DNA of 64,000 nucleotides from JAUNSR01 sp036655355 (GCA_036655355.1 JAVVQG010000002.1:62001-126000), one strand, 5' to 3'; counted from the stretch's first letter, positions 16,772 to 25,950 are shown. Numbers and translations are program-made. The notes: generated by a model from the sequence alone, not told the origin.

Positions 16772-18907
16772 TTACATTTTAGCTAATCCCTTTAAATCTC
16801 CAGGAGCTGCTTTCGTAATACTCATGGCATAGCCACCACCGGGAGCACACTGCTGGGAAAACTTGGATTTATTTGTAACGATCACTTTTCGTATCTGATA
16901 CGATTGCGGATTCGTTTTATAATGAGCATCTTTTCCGTCGGCGTAGATAGTTGCAACATATTTCACACCCGATTCTAGAAAATCAAGTTTAATCTCCGAT
17001 TTATAACCGTTTTCGTCGACCGTGCATCCTACGAACCAACGATCGCCCGATTTCTCTTTACGTGCAATGGTGATAAAATCTCCGGGTTCCGCTTCAAGTA
17101 TTTTCGTGTCCTGCCAATCCGCCGCAACATCTTTAATAAACTGAAAGGCATCCATGAACCGTTCGTAATTTTCAGGAGTATCAGCAGCCATCTGCAAAGG
17201 ACTGTACATGGTTACATACAGCGCCAATTGACGTGCCAACGTACTATTCACCCTTGATCCGTTATCGGGATTCATTTTGGTGAGGTCCATCTCAAAAATC
17301 CCAGGGGTATAATCCATCGGTCCACCCATTAGGCGCGTAAAAGGCAAAATCGTCGTATGATCCGGGTTATTTCCTCCGAATGATTCATATTCCGTTCCGC
17401 GGGCTGATTCATTCCCTATCAGATTCGGATAGGTACGACAAAGTCCGGTAGGACGCACGGCCTCGTGTGCATTGACCATTATTTTGTATTCGGCAGCCTT
17501 TTCAAGAGCATACTGATAGTGATTCACCATCCATTGACCATAATGATATTCACCGCGTGGAAGAATGTTCCCCACATAACCGCTTTTCACTGAATTGTAG
17601 CCATTTTCAGCCATAAAACGGTACGCGCTATCCATATGTCTTTCATAATTACGCGCTGACCCGGAAGTTTCATGATGCATCATCAGTCGTACATCTTTCG
17701 CTTTGGCATATTCCTGAAGTCCTTTCACATCAAAATCAGGATAAGGTGTTACAAAATCAAACACATAATCTTTCGACTTGCCGAACCAGTCTTCCCAACC
17801 GACATTCCACCCCTCTACCAACACAGCATCGAAACCATGTTGTGCAGCAAAGTCGATGTATTTCTTTACATTTTCATTATTAGCGGCATGTTTTCCATTA
17901 GAAGGAAGTGCGTTAAAGTCGGTCTGTCCCAATTTGACCTGTGGTAAATCACAATAAGCCCATGAACTTTTTCCCGTAATCATTTCCCACCATACTCCGA
18001 CGTATTTTACCGGTTTAATCCATTCTGTATCTTCGTAAACACAAGGATCATTTAGATTAAGTATCGTGTTTGAAGCCAGGATATCACGCGCATCGTCACT
18101 CACAATAACGGTACGCCAGGGAGTCTTACAAGGGGTCTGCAAGTAACCTTTATCGCCGATGGCATCGGGAGTAAGATGAGATTCGAAAATGAAGTTCTTG
18201 TCATCAAGATCCAGATGCATGCAAGAGTAGTCAAGCAAAGCCGCTTCGTGCAGGTTGATGTACAACCCGTCTTTGCTTTTCATCATCAACGGAGTCTGAA
18301 CACCGGTTTTTGAAAACGGTGTTTGTGAAGAGTTCGGAGTAATCGCGGCATCCATTTCCGCTCTGATCTGTGAAAGATCAGACGTTACGGTACTGTACTC
18401 TTGTGTATCGTAATCGCCCGGAAGCCAGAAAGCTTTATGATCGCCCGCCATTGCGAATTGTGTACGTTCCTCTTTAATTACAAAATACCCGAGGTTGGGC
18501 TGTTCCGGAAATTCATAACGAAATCCGAGACCATCATTAAAGACCCTGAAACGAAGAAGTAATTTGATATCGCTCTTCTGCTGATTCAAAGAAACTTCCA
18601 ACTCATTGTATTCATTTTTTATTGCTGCCTGTTCACCCCATACAGGGTTCCATGTTTCATTAAAGGAGGTCTCCTGTTCATTCAGTACTTTAAAATTATC
18701 TTTTAGTGAAGTACCGTCTTTGAAATCGAATCCCAGTTTTGAAGTATTGATAACCTTCTTTCCTTTGTAAGTAAGTTCATAGCAGGGCTCGCCATTTTCA
18801 GAGAGATTGAATACTACTTTAACATTGCCATCCGGAGAAGTCAGATCCGTTGCAAGGGCAGAAAGTGAAAAAAATACGCTACCCAGCGTTACATAAAGTT
18901 TCGTCAT
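16772..18907 (-). CDS. GH97 alpha-glucosidase, SusB-like inverting type
   Basis: Secreted or periplasmic glycosidase of 711 residues, starting at the ATG at 18907 so that a signal peptide (ending ALAT) comes first. GH97 has an N-terminal beta-super-sandwich, a (beta/alpha)8 barrel and a C-terminal sheet. Residues equivalent to the SusB catalytic Glu residues are seen: Glu in LVEGWN, Glu in NAHEAVRP, and Glu 24 positions later in ARGTE. The spacing matches E508/E532 of SusB as I recall it. Retaining GH97 enzymes have Asp instead, so alpha-glucosidase activity by inversion is the best guess. No SusC/SusD or other starch genes adjoin it. Confidence 0.88.
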   Translation of the reverse strand: MTKLYVTLGSVFFSLSALATDLTSPDGNVKVVFNLSENGEPCYELTYKGKKVINTSKLGFDFKDGTSLKDNFKVLNEQETSFNETWNPVWGEQAAIKNEYNELEVSLNQQKSDIKLLLRFRVFNDGLGFRYEFPEQPNLGYFVIKEERTQFAMAGDHKAFWLPGDYDTQEYSTVTSDLSQIRAEMDAAITPNSSQTPFSKTGVQTPLMMKSKDGLYINLHEAALLDYSCMHLDLDDKNFIFESHLTPDAIGDKGYLQTPCKTPWRTVIVSDDARDILASNTILNLNDPCVYEDTEWIKPVKYVGVWWEMITGKSSWAYCDLPQVKLGQTDFNALPSNGKHAANNENVKKYIDFAAQHGFDAVLVEGWNVGWEDWFGKSKDYVFDFVTPYPDFDVKGLQEYAKAKDVRLMMHHETSGSARNYERHMDSAYRFMAENGYNSVKSGYVGNILPRGEYHYGQWMVNHYQYALEKAAEYKIMVNAHEAVRPTGLCRTYPNLIGNESARGTEYESFGGNNPDHTTILPFTRLMGGPMDYTPGIFEMDLTKMNPDNGSRVNSTLARQLALYVTMYSPLQMAADTPENYERFMDAFQFIKDVAADWQDTKILEAEPGDFITIARKEKSGDRWFVGCTVDENGYKSEIKLDFLESGVKYVATIYADGKDAHYKTNPQSYQIRKVIVTNKSKFSQQCAPGGGYAMSITKAAPGDLKGLAKM

Positions 18908-19360
18908 GATATTAAAGATTTTAAGTCGATAATGCAAATGTATCGTGAAACACACCTTTCTCTGCACCAAAGGAGATTCGAAGTAGTCCATCACCCACAA
19001 GTGTCGAATTTATATTTCTGATTTACAATACATTAAACAATTACAAGATTCACTTTAAAGTAGATAGTTTTACAGCTCAGAAACATCAGAAAAGAACAAA
19101 TAAGCAGAGAAAAAGGGGGTTTGGGGCTACTTTAACACCTCTTTAAAGCGAATTTACAAAGAATAAAGTCGCCCACACAATTGCATAAATTATGGGTATT
19201 CTAAGCATTTGTTGATAATTTTTTCTCCATTATGACCGGATTCGATACATAATTTTTATATATTTGAAACATCTAATGGATATTATTTAACTATATCCTG
19301 GGGAGACATTGATAAAATTCCCATGTAAGAACTTATTGACCAATTTAAATAAATTAATAA
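18908..19360. other. Divergent intergenic region, 453 bp
   Basis: Separates the minus-strand GH97 gene from the plus-strand kinase gene. It contains a TATATTTG (19259-19266) that could be the -7 box for the kinase gene, without a clear -33. No open reading frame or strong hairpin stands out. Confidence 0.5.
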
Positions 19361-20446
19361 ATGAAAAACCTTCAAGAAGTTGTTTCTCACTTCAAACTCC
19401 ATGGAAATATCTCTGAAATTTCGCCACTCGGAACCGGTTTGATTAACGACACGTATAAAGTTATTACCACTTCACCGGATTCACCGGACTATGTTTTGCA
19501 ACGAATCAATCATGCTATATTTAAAGATGTGGCTTTGATGCAAACCAACATTCAACGCGTTACAGACCACATCCGTCTGAAACTTACAGAAAAAGGGGAA
19601 AATGATATTGAACGTAAAACATTGACCATCGTACCAGCTTTGGACGGTCAACTGTTTTATTTCGACGGAGATTCATATTGGAGAATGACTCTTTTGATTA
19701 AAGATTCAATCTCTTACGAGGCTGTTACACCAGAAACCTCTTATTTCACGGGGAAAGCGTTCGGTGATTTCCAGAATATGCTTGTAGACCTACCGGGAGA
19801 ACCTTTGGGCGCTACAATTCCGGATTTCCACAACATGGAATTCCGTCTTGAGCAATTCAAAGAGGCAATCCGGGATAACAAAGCAGGTCGACTTGAAAAA
19901 GCGGGTGAATTGGTGGAAGAACTGATGAATCGTGCAGAGGAGATGTGTAAAGCAGAACGCATGAATCGCGAAGGAGTTTTACCGAAACGCATCACGCATT
20001 GCGATACGAAAGTGAATAACATGTTGTTTGATAAAGATGGTGAATTCCTTTGTGTGATTGACCTCGACACAACTATGCCGGGATACGTTCTTTCGGATTT
20101 CGGCGATTTTATCCGTACTGCGGGTAATACAGCTGCTGAAGATGAAACGGATCTATCGAAGATCAGCGTAAATATGGATATTTTCCGCTCTTTCTCAAAA
20201 GGGTATATCGAGGCTGCTCGTCCATTCCTAACATCTGTAGAGATTGAAAACCTTCCCTACGGAGCGAAACTCCTAACTTACATGCAGACCGTTCGTTTCT
20301 TAACGGATTACCTGAATGGGGATGTTTATTATAAGATCAAATCACCTGAACATAACTGGGAAAGATCATTGGCGCAATTTACCCTTCTAAAAAGCATCGA
20401 AGCAAACGAAGCGGAAATGCAGGAATACATCAACACAATGATCTGA
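19361..20446 (+). CDS. Aminoglycoside-phosphotransferase-fold kinase, N-acetylhexosamine 1-kinase-like
   Basis: Cytoplasmic sugar kinase of 361 residues with the APH fold. The catalytic loop reads THCDTKVNNMLFD and the Mg-binding Asp is in CVIDLDTTMPG (about 225-235), followed by DFGDFIR. This pattern resembles bifidobacterial NahK, which phosphorylates GlcNAc and GalNAc at C1. The next gene encodes a GH109 enzyme, a family that releases GalNAc, so capture of the freed amino sugar is a sensible role (inference). Choline-kinase-like substrates are an alternative. Confidence 0.75.
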   Translation: MKNLQEVVSHFKLHGNISEISPLGTGLINDTYKVITTSPDSPDYVLQRINHAIFKDVALMQTNIQRVTDHIRLKLTEKGENDIERKTLTIVPALDGQLFYFDGDSYWRMTLLIKDSISYEAVTPETSYFTGKAFGDFQNMLVDLPGEPLGATIPDFHNMEFRLEQFKEAIRDNKAGRLEKAGELVEELMNRAEEMCKAERMNREGVLPKRITHCDTKVNNMLFDKDGEFLCVIDLDTTMPGYVLSDFGDFIRTAGNTAAEDETDLSKISVNMDIFRSFSKGYIEAARPFLTSVEIENLPYGAKLLTYMQTVRFLTDYLNGDVYYKIKSPEHNWERSLAQFTLLKSIEANEAEMQEYINTMI

Positions 20447-20450
20447 AAAC

Positions 20451-20500
20451 CTGTCCCGGAGAATCTCTTTCAGATAAGTGTACACCAAAAGACGGGACAG
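20451..20500 (+). other. Intercistronic inverted repeat
   Basis: CTGTCCCG and CGGGACAG lie 34 bp apart in the gap between the kinase and GH109 genes. There is no good T-run, so it is more likely an RNA-stability or processing element than a strong terminator. Confidence 0.45.
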
Positions 20501-20555
20501 AACTTTAACGAATAAAAAAGACAACTCTTTTTAAATTTAATATCTCAATCTCATT

Positions 20556-21977
20556 ATGAAGAAAATCTATTTAGTGCTTCTTTCTGCATGTATGCTCTTT
20601 GGCTGTGCGGAGAAAAAACAGGTAGTTGAAGGAACGACATCAACTTCGGCTTTCCTTGAAAACGGTATCATTAAGACAGAAGTTCCGGTAAGAGCAGCGG
20701 GACAGACAGACCTCGTTGGATTCCGTACGGAACCAATGGAAAAAGTTCGTGTGGCTTTCATCGGATTGGGTATGCGCGGACCAAGTGCAGTGCATCGCTT
20801 TACTCAGATCGAAGGTGTGGAAGTAACGGCTTTGTGTGACCTTTATCCGGAACGCGTAACTCGTACTCAGGAGATTCTTACAAGAAACAACATGCCTAAA
20901 GCTGCAGAATACAGCGGCGAAGAGGGATGGAAAGAACTATGTAAAAGAGACGATGTAGACTTGGTTTATATCGTAACAGACTGGAAAAATCACACACCGA
21001 TGGCAGTATACGCCATGAATCAAGGAAAACACGTTGCGATCGAAGTACCGGCTGCAATGAACTTGAAAGAGTGTTGGGATCTTGTTGATACAGCAGAAAA
21101 AACTCGTCGTCACTGTATGATGCTTGAAAACTGTGTATATGACTTCTTCGAATTGACTACATTGAATATGGCTCAGCAGGGATTGTTCGGTGAAGTTCTT
21201 CACGTAGAAGGTTCTTACATCCATAACCTTGAACAGTTCTGGAGTGCTTACCAGGGTAACTGGCGTTTGGATTTCAATCAGCACAATCGTGGTGACGTTT
21301 ACGCTACTCACGGTATGGGACCTGCTTGTCAGCTTCTAGACATTCACCGCGGAGATAAAATGAATTATCTTGTGGCAATGGATACTAAATCTGTAAACGG
21401 ACCTAAAGTTGTTGAAAAAGTAACAGGCGAAAAAAATCCTGAATTCAAAAACGGTGACCACACGTTGACGTTGATCCGTACACAGAATGGAAAAACAATG
21501 CACATCCAGCACAATGTATTGACACCGCGTCCATACAGCCGTATGTACCAGCTAACAGGAACAGATGGTTTTGCAAACAAATACCCGGTATCAGGATATA
21601 CATTAAATCCTGAAAATGTAAGCTCTGATCAGGTTCCTAACCACGAAAACCTTGATGCTCACAGCTTCGTTTCTGAAGAAACTAAAAAAGAGTTGATGGC
21701 TAAATACAAACACCCTATCCACGTAGAATTGGAAGAGAAAGCAAAAAAAGTAGGTGGTCACGGTGGTATGGACTTCATCATGGATTATCGTTTGATTTAT
21801 TGCCTACGTAACGGTCTTCCTTTGGATCAGGACGTTTACGATGCTGCAGAATGGTCTTCTATGGCTGAATTGACAGCAATCTCTATGGATAACAACTCGA
21901 TGCCGGTTGAAGTTCCAGATTTCACTCGCGGAGCTTGGAACAAAGTTAAAGGATACAGAATGGCTACAGTTGATTAA
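20556..21977 (+). CDS. GH109-family NAD-dependent glycosidase (alpha-N-acetylgalactosaminidase type)
   Basis: Lipoprotein of 473 residues: lipobox LFGC at residue 17, then a Gfo/Idh/MocA-type Rossmann domain (about 65-190, motif IGLGMRGPSAV) and a C-terminal alpha/beta domain with the HGMGPACQ motif of GH109. The family hydrolyses alpha-GalNAc (blood group A, mucin O-glycans) through a transient NAD-dependent oxidation. Some members act on other sugars, so the substrate is not certain. It is paired with a hexosamine-kinase-like gene upstream. Confidence 0.85.
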   Translation: MKKIYLVLLSACMLFGCAEKKQVVEGTTSTSAFLENGIIKTEVPVRAAGQTDLVGFRTEPMEKVRVAFIGLGMRGPSAVHRFTQIEGVEVTALCDLYPERVTRTQEILTRNNMPKAAEYSGEEGWKELCKRDDVDLVYIVTDWKNHTPMAVYAMNQGKHVAIEVPAAMNLKECWDLVDTAEKTRRHCMMLENCVYDFFELTTLNMAQQGLFGEVLHVEGSYIHNLEQFWSAYQGNWRLDFNQHNRGDVYATHGMGPACQLLDIHRGDKMNYLVAMDTKSVNGPKVVEKVTGEKNPEFKNGDHTLTLIRTQNGKTMHIQHNVLTPRPYSRMYQLTGTDGFANKYPVSGYTLNPENVSSDQVPNHENLDAHSFVSEETKKELMAKYKHPIHVELEEKAKKVGGHGGMDFIMDYRLIYCLRNGLPLDQDVYDAAEWSSMAELTAISMDNNSMPVEVPDFTRGAWNKVKGYRMATVD

Positions 21978-21995
21978 TCATCTTCGATGTTTAAT

Positions 21996-22003
21996 TATAT
22001 TTG
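21996..22003 (+). promoter_or_regulatory. Putative -7 box for the cupin gene
   Basis: TATATTTG matches TAnnTTTG and lies 40 bp before the ATG at 22044, giving a leader of about 34 nt. Confidence 0.45.
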
Positions 22004-22043
22004 TATCTTAATTCATTAACACTATTCTCAAAATTGTATTATC

Positions 22044-22481
22044 ATGATCACTCCTCAAATTGTGCAAGGCGGAATCTTTACGGATGAAAGAGGTATACTG
22101 ACTCATTGCAATGAACTTGACATGACTGAAGTAGAACGCTTCTATGTGATTAAACATCCTGATAAAAGCGTTATTCGTGCTTGGCATGCTCATCAAGATG
22201 AGCGCAAATGGTTCTATGCCACGAAAGGCTCTTTTACGATAGCCATTGTAAAAATCGACGATTGGGATAACCCTTCTCCTACCCTTCAGCCGGAAATATA
22301 TACCCTCAGTGAGGGAGACAGCCGGGTGTTGTGCGTACCAAAAGGATATGCCAACGGTATAAAAGCGATGGAAGATGATTCTGCTCTCTTGGTATTCTCA
22401 GGAAAACGAATGCCTGAAGCGCTTTTGGACAGTTGGAGATATGATAAAAACATGTGGGTAGATTGGAGTTTATTCGAATAA
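22044..22481 (+). CDS. RmlC-like cupin, WxcM/FdtA type
   Basis: A 145-residue single-domain cupin resembling dTDP-4-dehydrorhamnose 3,5-epimerases and the WxcM/FdtA sugar isomerases. The HAHQDERKWFYATKG segment (about 48-63) and VPKGYANG (about 97-104) are typical of the fold. It probably acts on a nucleotide sugar for surface-glycan synthesis, although no sugar-nucleotide genes adjoin it. A terminator follows, so it is likely transcribed alone. Confidence 0.65.
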   Translation: MITPQIVQGGIFTDERGILTHCNELDMTEVERFYVIKHPDKSVIRAWHAHQDERKWFYATKGSFTIAIVKIDDWDNPSPTLQPEIYTLSEGDSRVLCVPKGYANGIKAMEDDSALLVFSGKRMPEALLDSWRYDKNMWVDWSLFE

Positions 22482-22531
22482 ACACGAATATCATTTTTTA
22501 ACATAACTATTTTCAAATAGCTAATGTTTTC

Positions 22532-22612
22532 ATAACCCTGTTAGTGGATAGAATATTACATACCGAATATCGGTCCCATGTCGATTCTATCCGCATTCAG
22601 GGTTATTTTTTT
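22532..22612 (+). terminator. Terminator after the cupin gene, overlapping the next promoter
   Basis: ATAACCCTG...GGATAGAAT pairs with ATTCTATCC...CAGGGTTAT and runs into TTTTTTTATTT. The T-run abuts the -33 element of the second tRNA-Asp promoter. Confidence 0.8.
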
Positions 22613-22613
22613 A

Positions 22614-22645
22614 TTTGCATAGTTGAGAATTTGGTTCTATATTTG
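22614..22645 (+). promoter_or_regulatory. Promoter of the second tRNA-Asp gene
   Basis: TTTG (22614-22617), a 20-bp spacer, and TATATTTG (22638-22645) make a perfect Bacteroidota-type promoter. The leader then contains the same CAATCGGGAAACAA ... CCCGATAAGCAACCCAAAAC pattern as copy 1. Confidence 0.8.
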
Positions 22646-22689
22646 CATCGCAATCGGGAAACAACGACACCCGATAAGCAACCCAAAAC

Positions 22690-22763
22690 GGTGTGGTAGT
22701 TCAGCTGGTTAGAATACCTGCCTGTCACGCAGGGGGTCGCGGGTTCGAGTCCCGTCCATACCG
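22690..22763 (+). tRNA. tRNA-Asp (GTC), copy 2
   Basis: Sequence identical to the copy at 5902-5975, with anticodon GTC in loop CTGTCAC and a 74-nt length without encoded CCA. Leader and terminator are also closely similar to copy 1. Confidence 0.95.
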
Positions 22764-22767
22764 CAAC

Positions 22768-22805
22768 AAAGCCTCGGAATCGAAAGATTTCGAGGCTTCT
22801 TTGTT
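22768..22805 (+). terminator. Terminator of tRNA-Asp copy 2
   Basis: AAGCCTCGGAATC / GATTTCGAGGCTT with a GAAA loop, then a T-rich tail. It differs from the copy-1 hairpin by a single base in the stem. Confidence 0.8.
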
Positions 22806-22915
22806 TTTAATGACCTGACGAAAACATTGGGCTCAACCGAGGAAACCGTGGCCCACCTGTAAAATTCCGAACTGTTCCTTTGAATTCACTTTGTGAAACT
22901 ATATATCCGAAAAAT

Positions 22916-22991
22916 CACCGCCTTGGTTCGCCCGAAGCACCGCCTTGCTTCGACCGGAGCATCGCCTTGCTTCGGGCGAACCAAGGCGGTG
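22916..22991. repeat. 22-bp imperfect tandem array forming a 23-bp perfect inverted repeat
   Basis: Three adjoining 22-bp units begin at 22916, 22938 and 22960, all of the pattern CAYCGCCTTGSTTCG followed by variable bases. Units 1 and 3 are arranged so that 22917-22939 (ACCGCCTTGG...GAAGCA) is the exact reverse complement of 22968-22990, with a 28-bp loop. The array is far more GC-rich than its surroundings and lies in a non-coding gap between a tRNA and the sialidase operon end. Confidence 0.85.
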
Positions 22992-23060
22992 CTTCGCACC
23001 ACATAATTGATCCGAATTAAAATATCGTCCATAAGACTTAAAATTGGATGCTTGTTACAG

Positions 23061-23104
23061 AAAACCCTCATTCGAATCCCGATAAAGGGATCGATGAGGG
23101 TTTT
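23061..23104 (-). terminator. Terminator of the sialic-acid operon
   Basis: AAAACCCTCAT pairs with ATGAGGGTTTT; on the minus strand this lies about 45 bp after the sialidase stop codon and ends in TTTTC. Confidence 0.75.
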
Positions 23105-23149
23105 CTTCTACTTTCCATTTAACCGATTCAGGATCATTAATTTAAAACA

Positions 23150-24781
23150 TTAGTTTTTGAGCAAATCAGAAATTCCGATCTGCTGATAAACGATATCAGC
23201 TTGGCTACTTTCGTAAATAATACCGATGACATGCTCATTCACGGAGGTCAGACACGAATATCCCCGGCCGGAATATTCATCCAGCATTACCTGATTTTCC
23301 TTCGGCCACGTCTCTCCGTTATCAAAGCTTGTTTTAATGGTTATGCGATTGCGCGCAACGCGTGAATCGGGATTTGAGAAGAGCAGTATCGATTTCTTTT
23401 TCCCTTTCTCAAAAAACTCATGGCGATGTATACTGCCCATGCATACCGGTTCGATCAAAGCCTGTCGGGAAGTAGGGTGTTCACTCCACGTTTCCCCCAG
23501 ATCCTTTGTAATGCAAATTCGTCGCCCGTTGCTTTCATCCTTATTGTTTCGGTTGCGATTATCTCGCATATTAAGCATTACACTACCGTCTTCAAGCTCT
23601 ACGGCCATGCATTCGGTTACATCCGAATAAGCCGGATTGCTGGTAACCCATGTTTTGCCGTTGTCCTTACTAAATGTGATATTCGAAAAAGGCAATCCCT
23701 TCTCATCGCGACCCTGGGTGGGGAAAACAAGTGTGCCATCTTTGAGTGTTATCCCGTGTCCCGGTGCCGGTGCATACAACCACCACTCCTCTCTTTTGGT
23801 TGTAGGAGTGATGTTGACAGGCTCACTCCAAGTCAACCCGTCGTCGGTACTTTTTGTGATCAGGAACTGACTTGTTTGTTTCACATCCAAACCGGGTTGT
23901 GATCCTTTTCCATGCCATTGATGTTGCCATGCCTTGCTATTCTGGTCCAATCCGCCAATCCATTTACCCGTCTGATTGTCCAGCACTCCGTGCATCCACA
24001 ATCCCGCTACATAAATATCTCCGTTTGCATCATCCACAAGAATACAGGCATCACTCACTCCGTTAAATTTCTGAGGAAGGTTTCCCCATTCTCCCATATC
24101 GAGTATGGTTTGAAGCTTTTGCCATGTTTTACCTCCGTCTTCACTTCGATTCAAGACAATATCGATATCGCCTTGTAAGTCTCTTGCGTTTTCAATACGT
24201 CCGTCATAGACCGCCAAAAGAGTCCCCTTTTTTGATGTGGTAAGTCCTGGAATACGATAGGTATCGATATTGTCTTGCTTGTGCTGACGTAAAGCCACAC
24301 CGACACGAAGTAGCGAGTTTATTGAGTCGGGCAACGTTGCCATTCCGTAGGAACTACGAATGCCTGTGCATCGAATGCCAATACGGTTTGTCAATTCAAC
24401 TTTCTCTTTTAGTTGAAGCGCCAACCATAACGTTACGGTATCCTGATCTACAGGATAATTCAGTGTCATTTTAACTTTCTTTCCGGGACGATTTACAACA
24501 GAAAGCTGCGTTTGATCAGAAAATCGTCCTTTCGGATTAGCAAGGAAAAGACGCATCGCGGCGATATCCCCTGAATGGGTAGTACCATTCAAAGAGAAAG
24601 AGATATTTTCAAGATCGTAACGTTCCGAGCCGTTTCTAATGACCTGAATCTTATATACCGGATTATTCTCTTTTAAGGTCAGAACCGGCAAAATGGGATT
24701 CTCAATATTTACTTTTAATTTTTCCGCTGAAATGTTTGAACAGACAACGATTGACAATAATAAGGTGATGAATAGTTTCAT
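23150..24781 (-). CDS. nanH: GH33 exo-sialidase
   Basis: Secreted neuraminidase of 543 residues that removes terminal sialic acid from glycans. A signal peptide (about 1-19) is followed by an N-terminal beta-sandwich (about 20-150) typical of Bacteroidales sialidases, then the six-bladed propeller. The YRIP motif with the first Arg of the triad is at about 175-178. Asp-boxes are seen as SEDGGKTW, STDDGLTW, SKDNGKTW and SFDNGETW. It is the last gene of the sialic-acid operon and feeds the symporter and lyase encoded upstream. Confidence 0.93.
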   Translation of the reverse strand: MKLFITLLLSIVVCSNISAEKLKVNIENPILPVLTLKENNPVYKIQVIRNGSERYDLENISFSLNGTTHSGDIAAMRLFLANPKGRFSDQTQLSVVNRPGKKVKMTLNYPVDQDTVTLWLALQLKEKVELTNRIGIRCTGIRSSYGMATLPDSINSLLRVGVALRQHKQDNIDTYRIPGLTTSKKGTLLAVYDGRIENARDLQGDIDIVLNRSEDGGKTWQKLQTILDMGEWGNLPQKFNGVSDACILVDDANGDIYVAGLWMHGVLDNQTGKWIGGLDQNSKAWQHQWHGKGSQPGLDVKQTSQFLITKSTDDGLTWSEPVNITPTTKREEWWLYAPAPGHGITLKDGTLVFPTQGRDEKGLPFSNITFSKDNGKTWVTSNPAYSDVTECMAVELEDGSVMLNMRDNRNRNNKDESNGRRICITKDLGETWSEHPTSRQALIEPVCMGSIHRHEFFEKGKKKSILLFSNPDSRVARNRITIKTSFDNGETWPKENQVMLDEYSGRGYSCLTSVNEHVIGIIYESSQADIVYQQIGISDLLKN

Positions 24782-24834
24782 TGAAATGAAGTTTTGTAAA
24801 TTGCTTATTGTAGAAAAAGAGTTCAGATGAAATA

Positions 24835-25950
24835 TTATGATCCGAGCAAGCGATCTGTTTCCTCAAGTTTAAAACGTACAGAAACAATGGAATGCTTCTC
24901 TTTTCCAGGGGCATATTTTATGTATGTGATCGCGATAATGGTGCCGTCAGGAAGTATTTCCAGACCGGGATACCCACAATCGGACCCCGCATAACTATGA
25001 AGAAGTTTAATCTTATATTGGCCGGAAGTATTTTCTCTCAAATCTTTCTCCTTACCGATCCAGGCCACAAAATGTCCTTTCGTTGGGCTTCCCGGAGCCA
25101 TATCACGAAAAACGGCAACCAACCTCCCGTCAGGAGTTGTTTTAACAATGTGTCTGTCGCCTGTTAATCCCCATGGTGTTTCTTCCAATGACGACCAGGA
25201 TTTCCCTTCATCATATGAAAACATCATTAAAGAAAGACCCTTCCTATCATTTTCCCGAGCGATACAAATCAATTTATTGGAATCGAAGGATCGAAAAACA
25301 AAAGGTTCACAAGGCGAACGGTTCTCATAAGCCCCTACCATTACCGATTCTCCCCAACTCACTCCACCATCTTTAGAGATCGATTGCCATAACGTCAACG
25401 GAGAACGATCCTGATCTTTGTAACCCCTATGATAAAGTGCTAATAAATCGCCATTTTTTAGCGAAACTATACTCGAGAATGCCATTACACAGGGTTTTTG
25501 CAGGCTTTTAACCGGAGACCAACTCTTTCCTCCGTCCTCGCTATAGGTCTGTGACATGTTAGGAAAAGCGGTAAAGACCATCAGTCGTTCTTTTCCGGCG
25601 TTATCTTTCAAATTGTAAATACTTGGACAATTGGCTGTTTTTTCCCAATCTTTAGGCGTTTCGATGAAATTCCAACTTTCTCCGGCATTTTCACTTTTCG
25701 CGAGAAAACCAGCTTTTCCTCCATGATTAAAACTCCATGCACAAAAAATAGTTTTTCCGTCATCTAACATCGTCGTGGTGGGATGACCGTTGTATAAATC
25801 CTTTGTTCCTTTCGAAATAACCTGATGACGTTGAGTTTGATGAGAAATATCCACCCAAGGAAGATTCGGTTTATAATCCTTTGCACAAAGAGAAAAAGAG
25901 CTAAATAAGCAGCCAAGCAGAAATAAGCCCTCTTTTAACAGTATTCGCAT
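24835..25950 (-). CDS. Sialidase-superfamily propeller protein, divergent
   Basis: Secreted 371-residue protein (signal peptide to about residue 23) with Asp-boxes SENAGESW, SEDGGKSW, SKDGGVSW and SYDEGKSW, so a sialidase-type propeller. The usual RIP motif is absent; the corresponding place reads NGHPTTT. It could be a sialidase of different specificity, for example for modified sialic acids, or another glycosidase with the same fold. It lies between nanA and the canonical sialidase in the same operon, 53 bp from the latter. Confidence 0.75.
   Translation of the reverse strand: MRILLKEGLFLLGCLFSSFSLCAKDYKPNLPWVDISHQTQRHQVISKGTKDLYNGHPTTTMLDDGKTIFCAWSFNHGGKAGFLAKSENAGESWNFIETPKDWEKTANCPSIYNLKDNAGKERLMVFTAFPNMSQTYSEDGGKSWSPVKSLQKPCVMAFSSIVSLKNGDLLALYHRGYKDQDRSPLTLWQSISKDGGVSWGESVMVGAYENRSPCEPFVFRSFDSNKLICIARENDRKGLSLMMFSYDEGKSWSSLEETPWGLTGDRHIVKTTPDGRLVAVFRDMAPGSPTKGHFVAWIGKEKDLRENTSGQYKIKLLHSYAGSDCGYPGLEILPDGTIIAITYIKYAPGKEKHSIVSVRFKLEETDRLLGS

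Noticed and set aside
5902..22763. Genomic island bounded by tRNA-Asp attachment sites
   Set aside because: Both copies are whole tRNA genes with their own promoters, and no integrase or phage genes lie between them, so an island is not supported.
22916..22991. CRISPR array
   Set aside because: Units are directly adjacent with no spacers, and no cas genes are in the window.
22886..23071. Possible 61-codon gene over the 22-bp repeats (minus strand)
   Set aside because: The frame exists only because the repeat array lacks stops; it has no recognisable domain, and the region looks like a non-coding repeat element.
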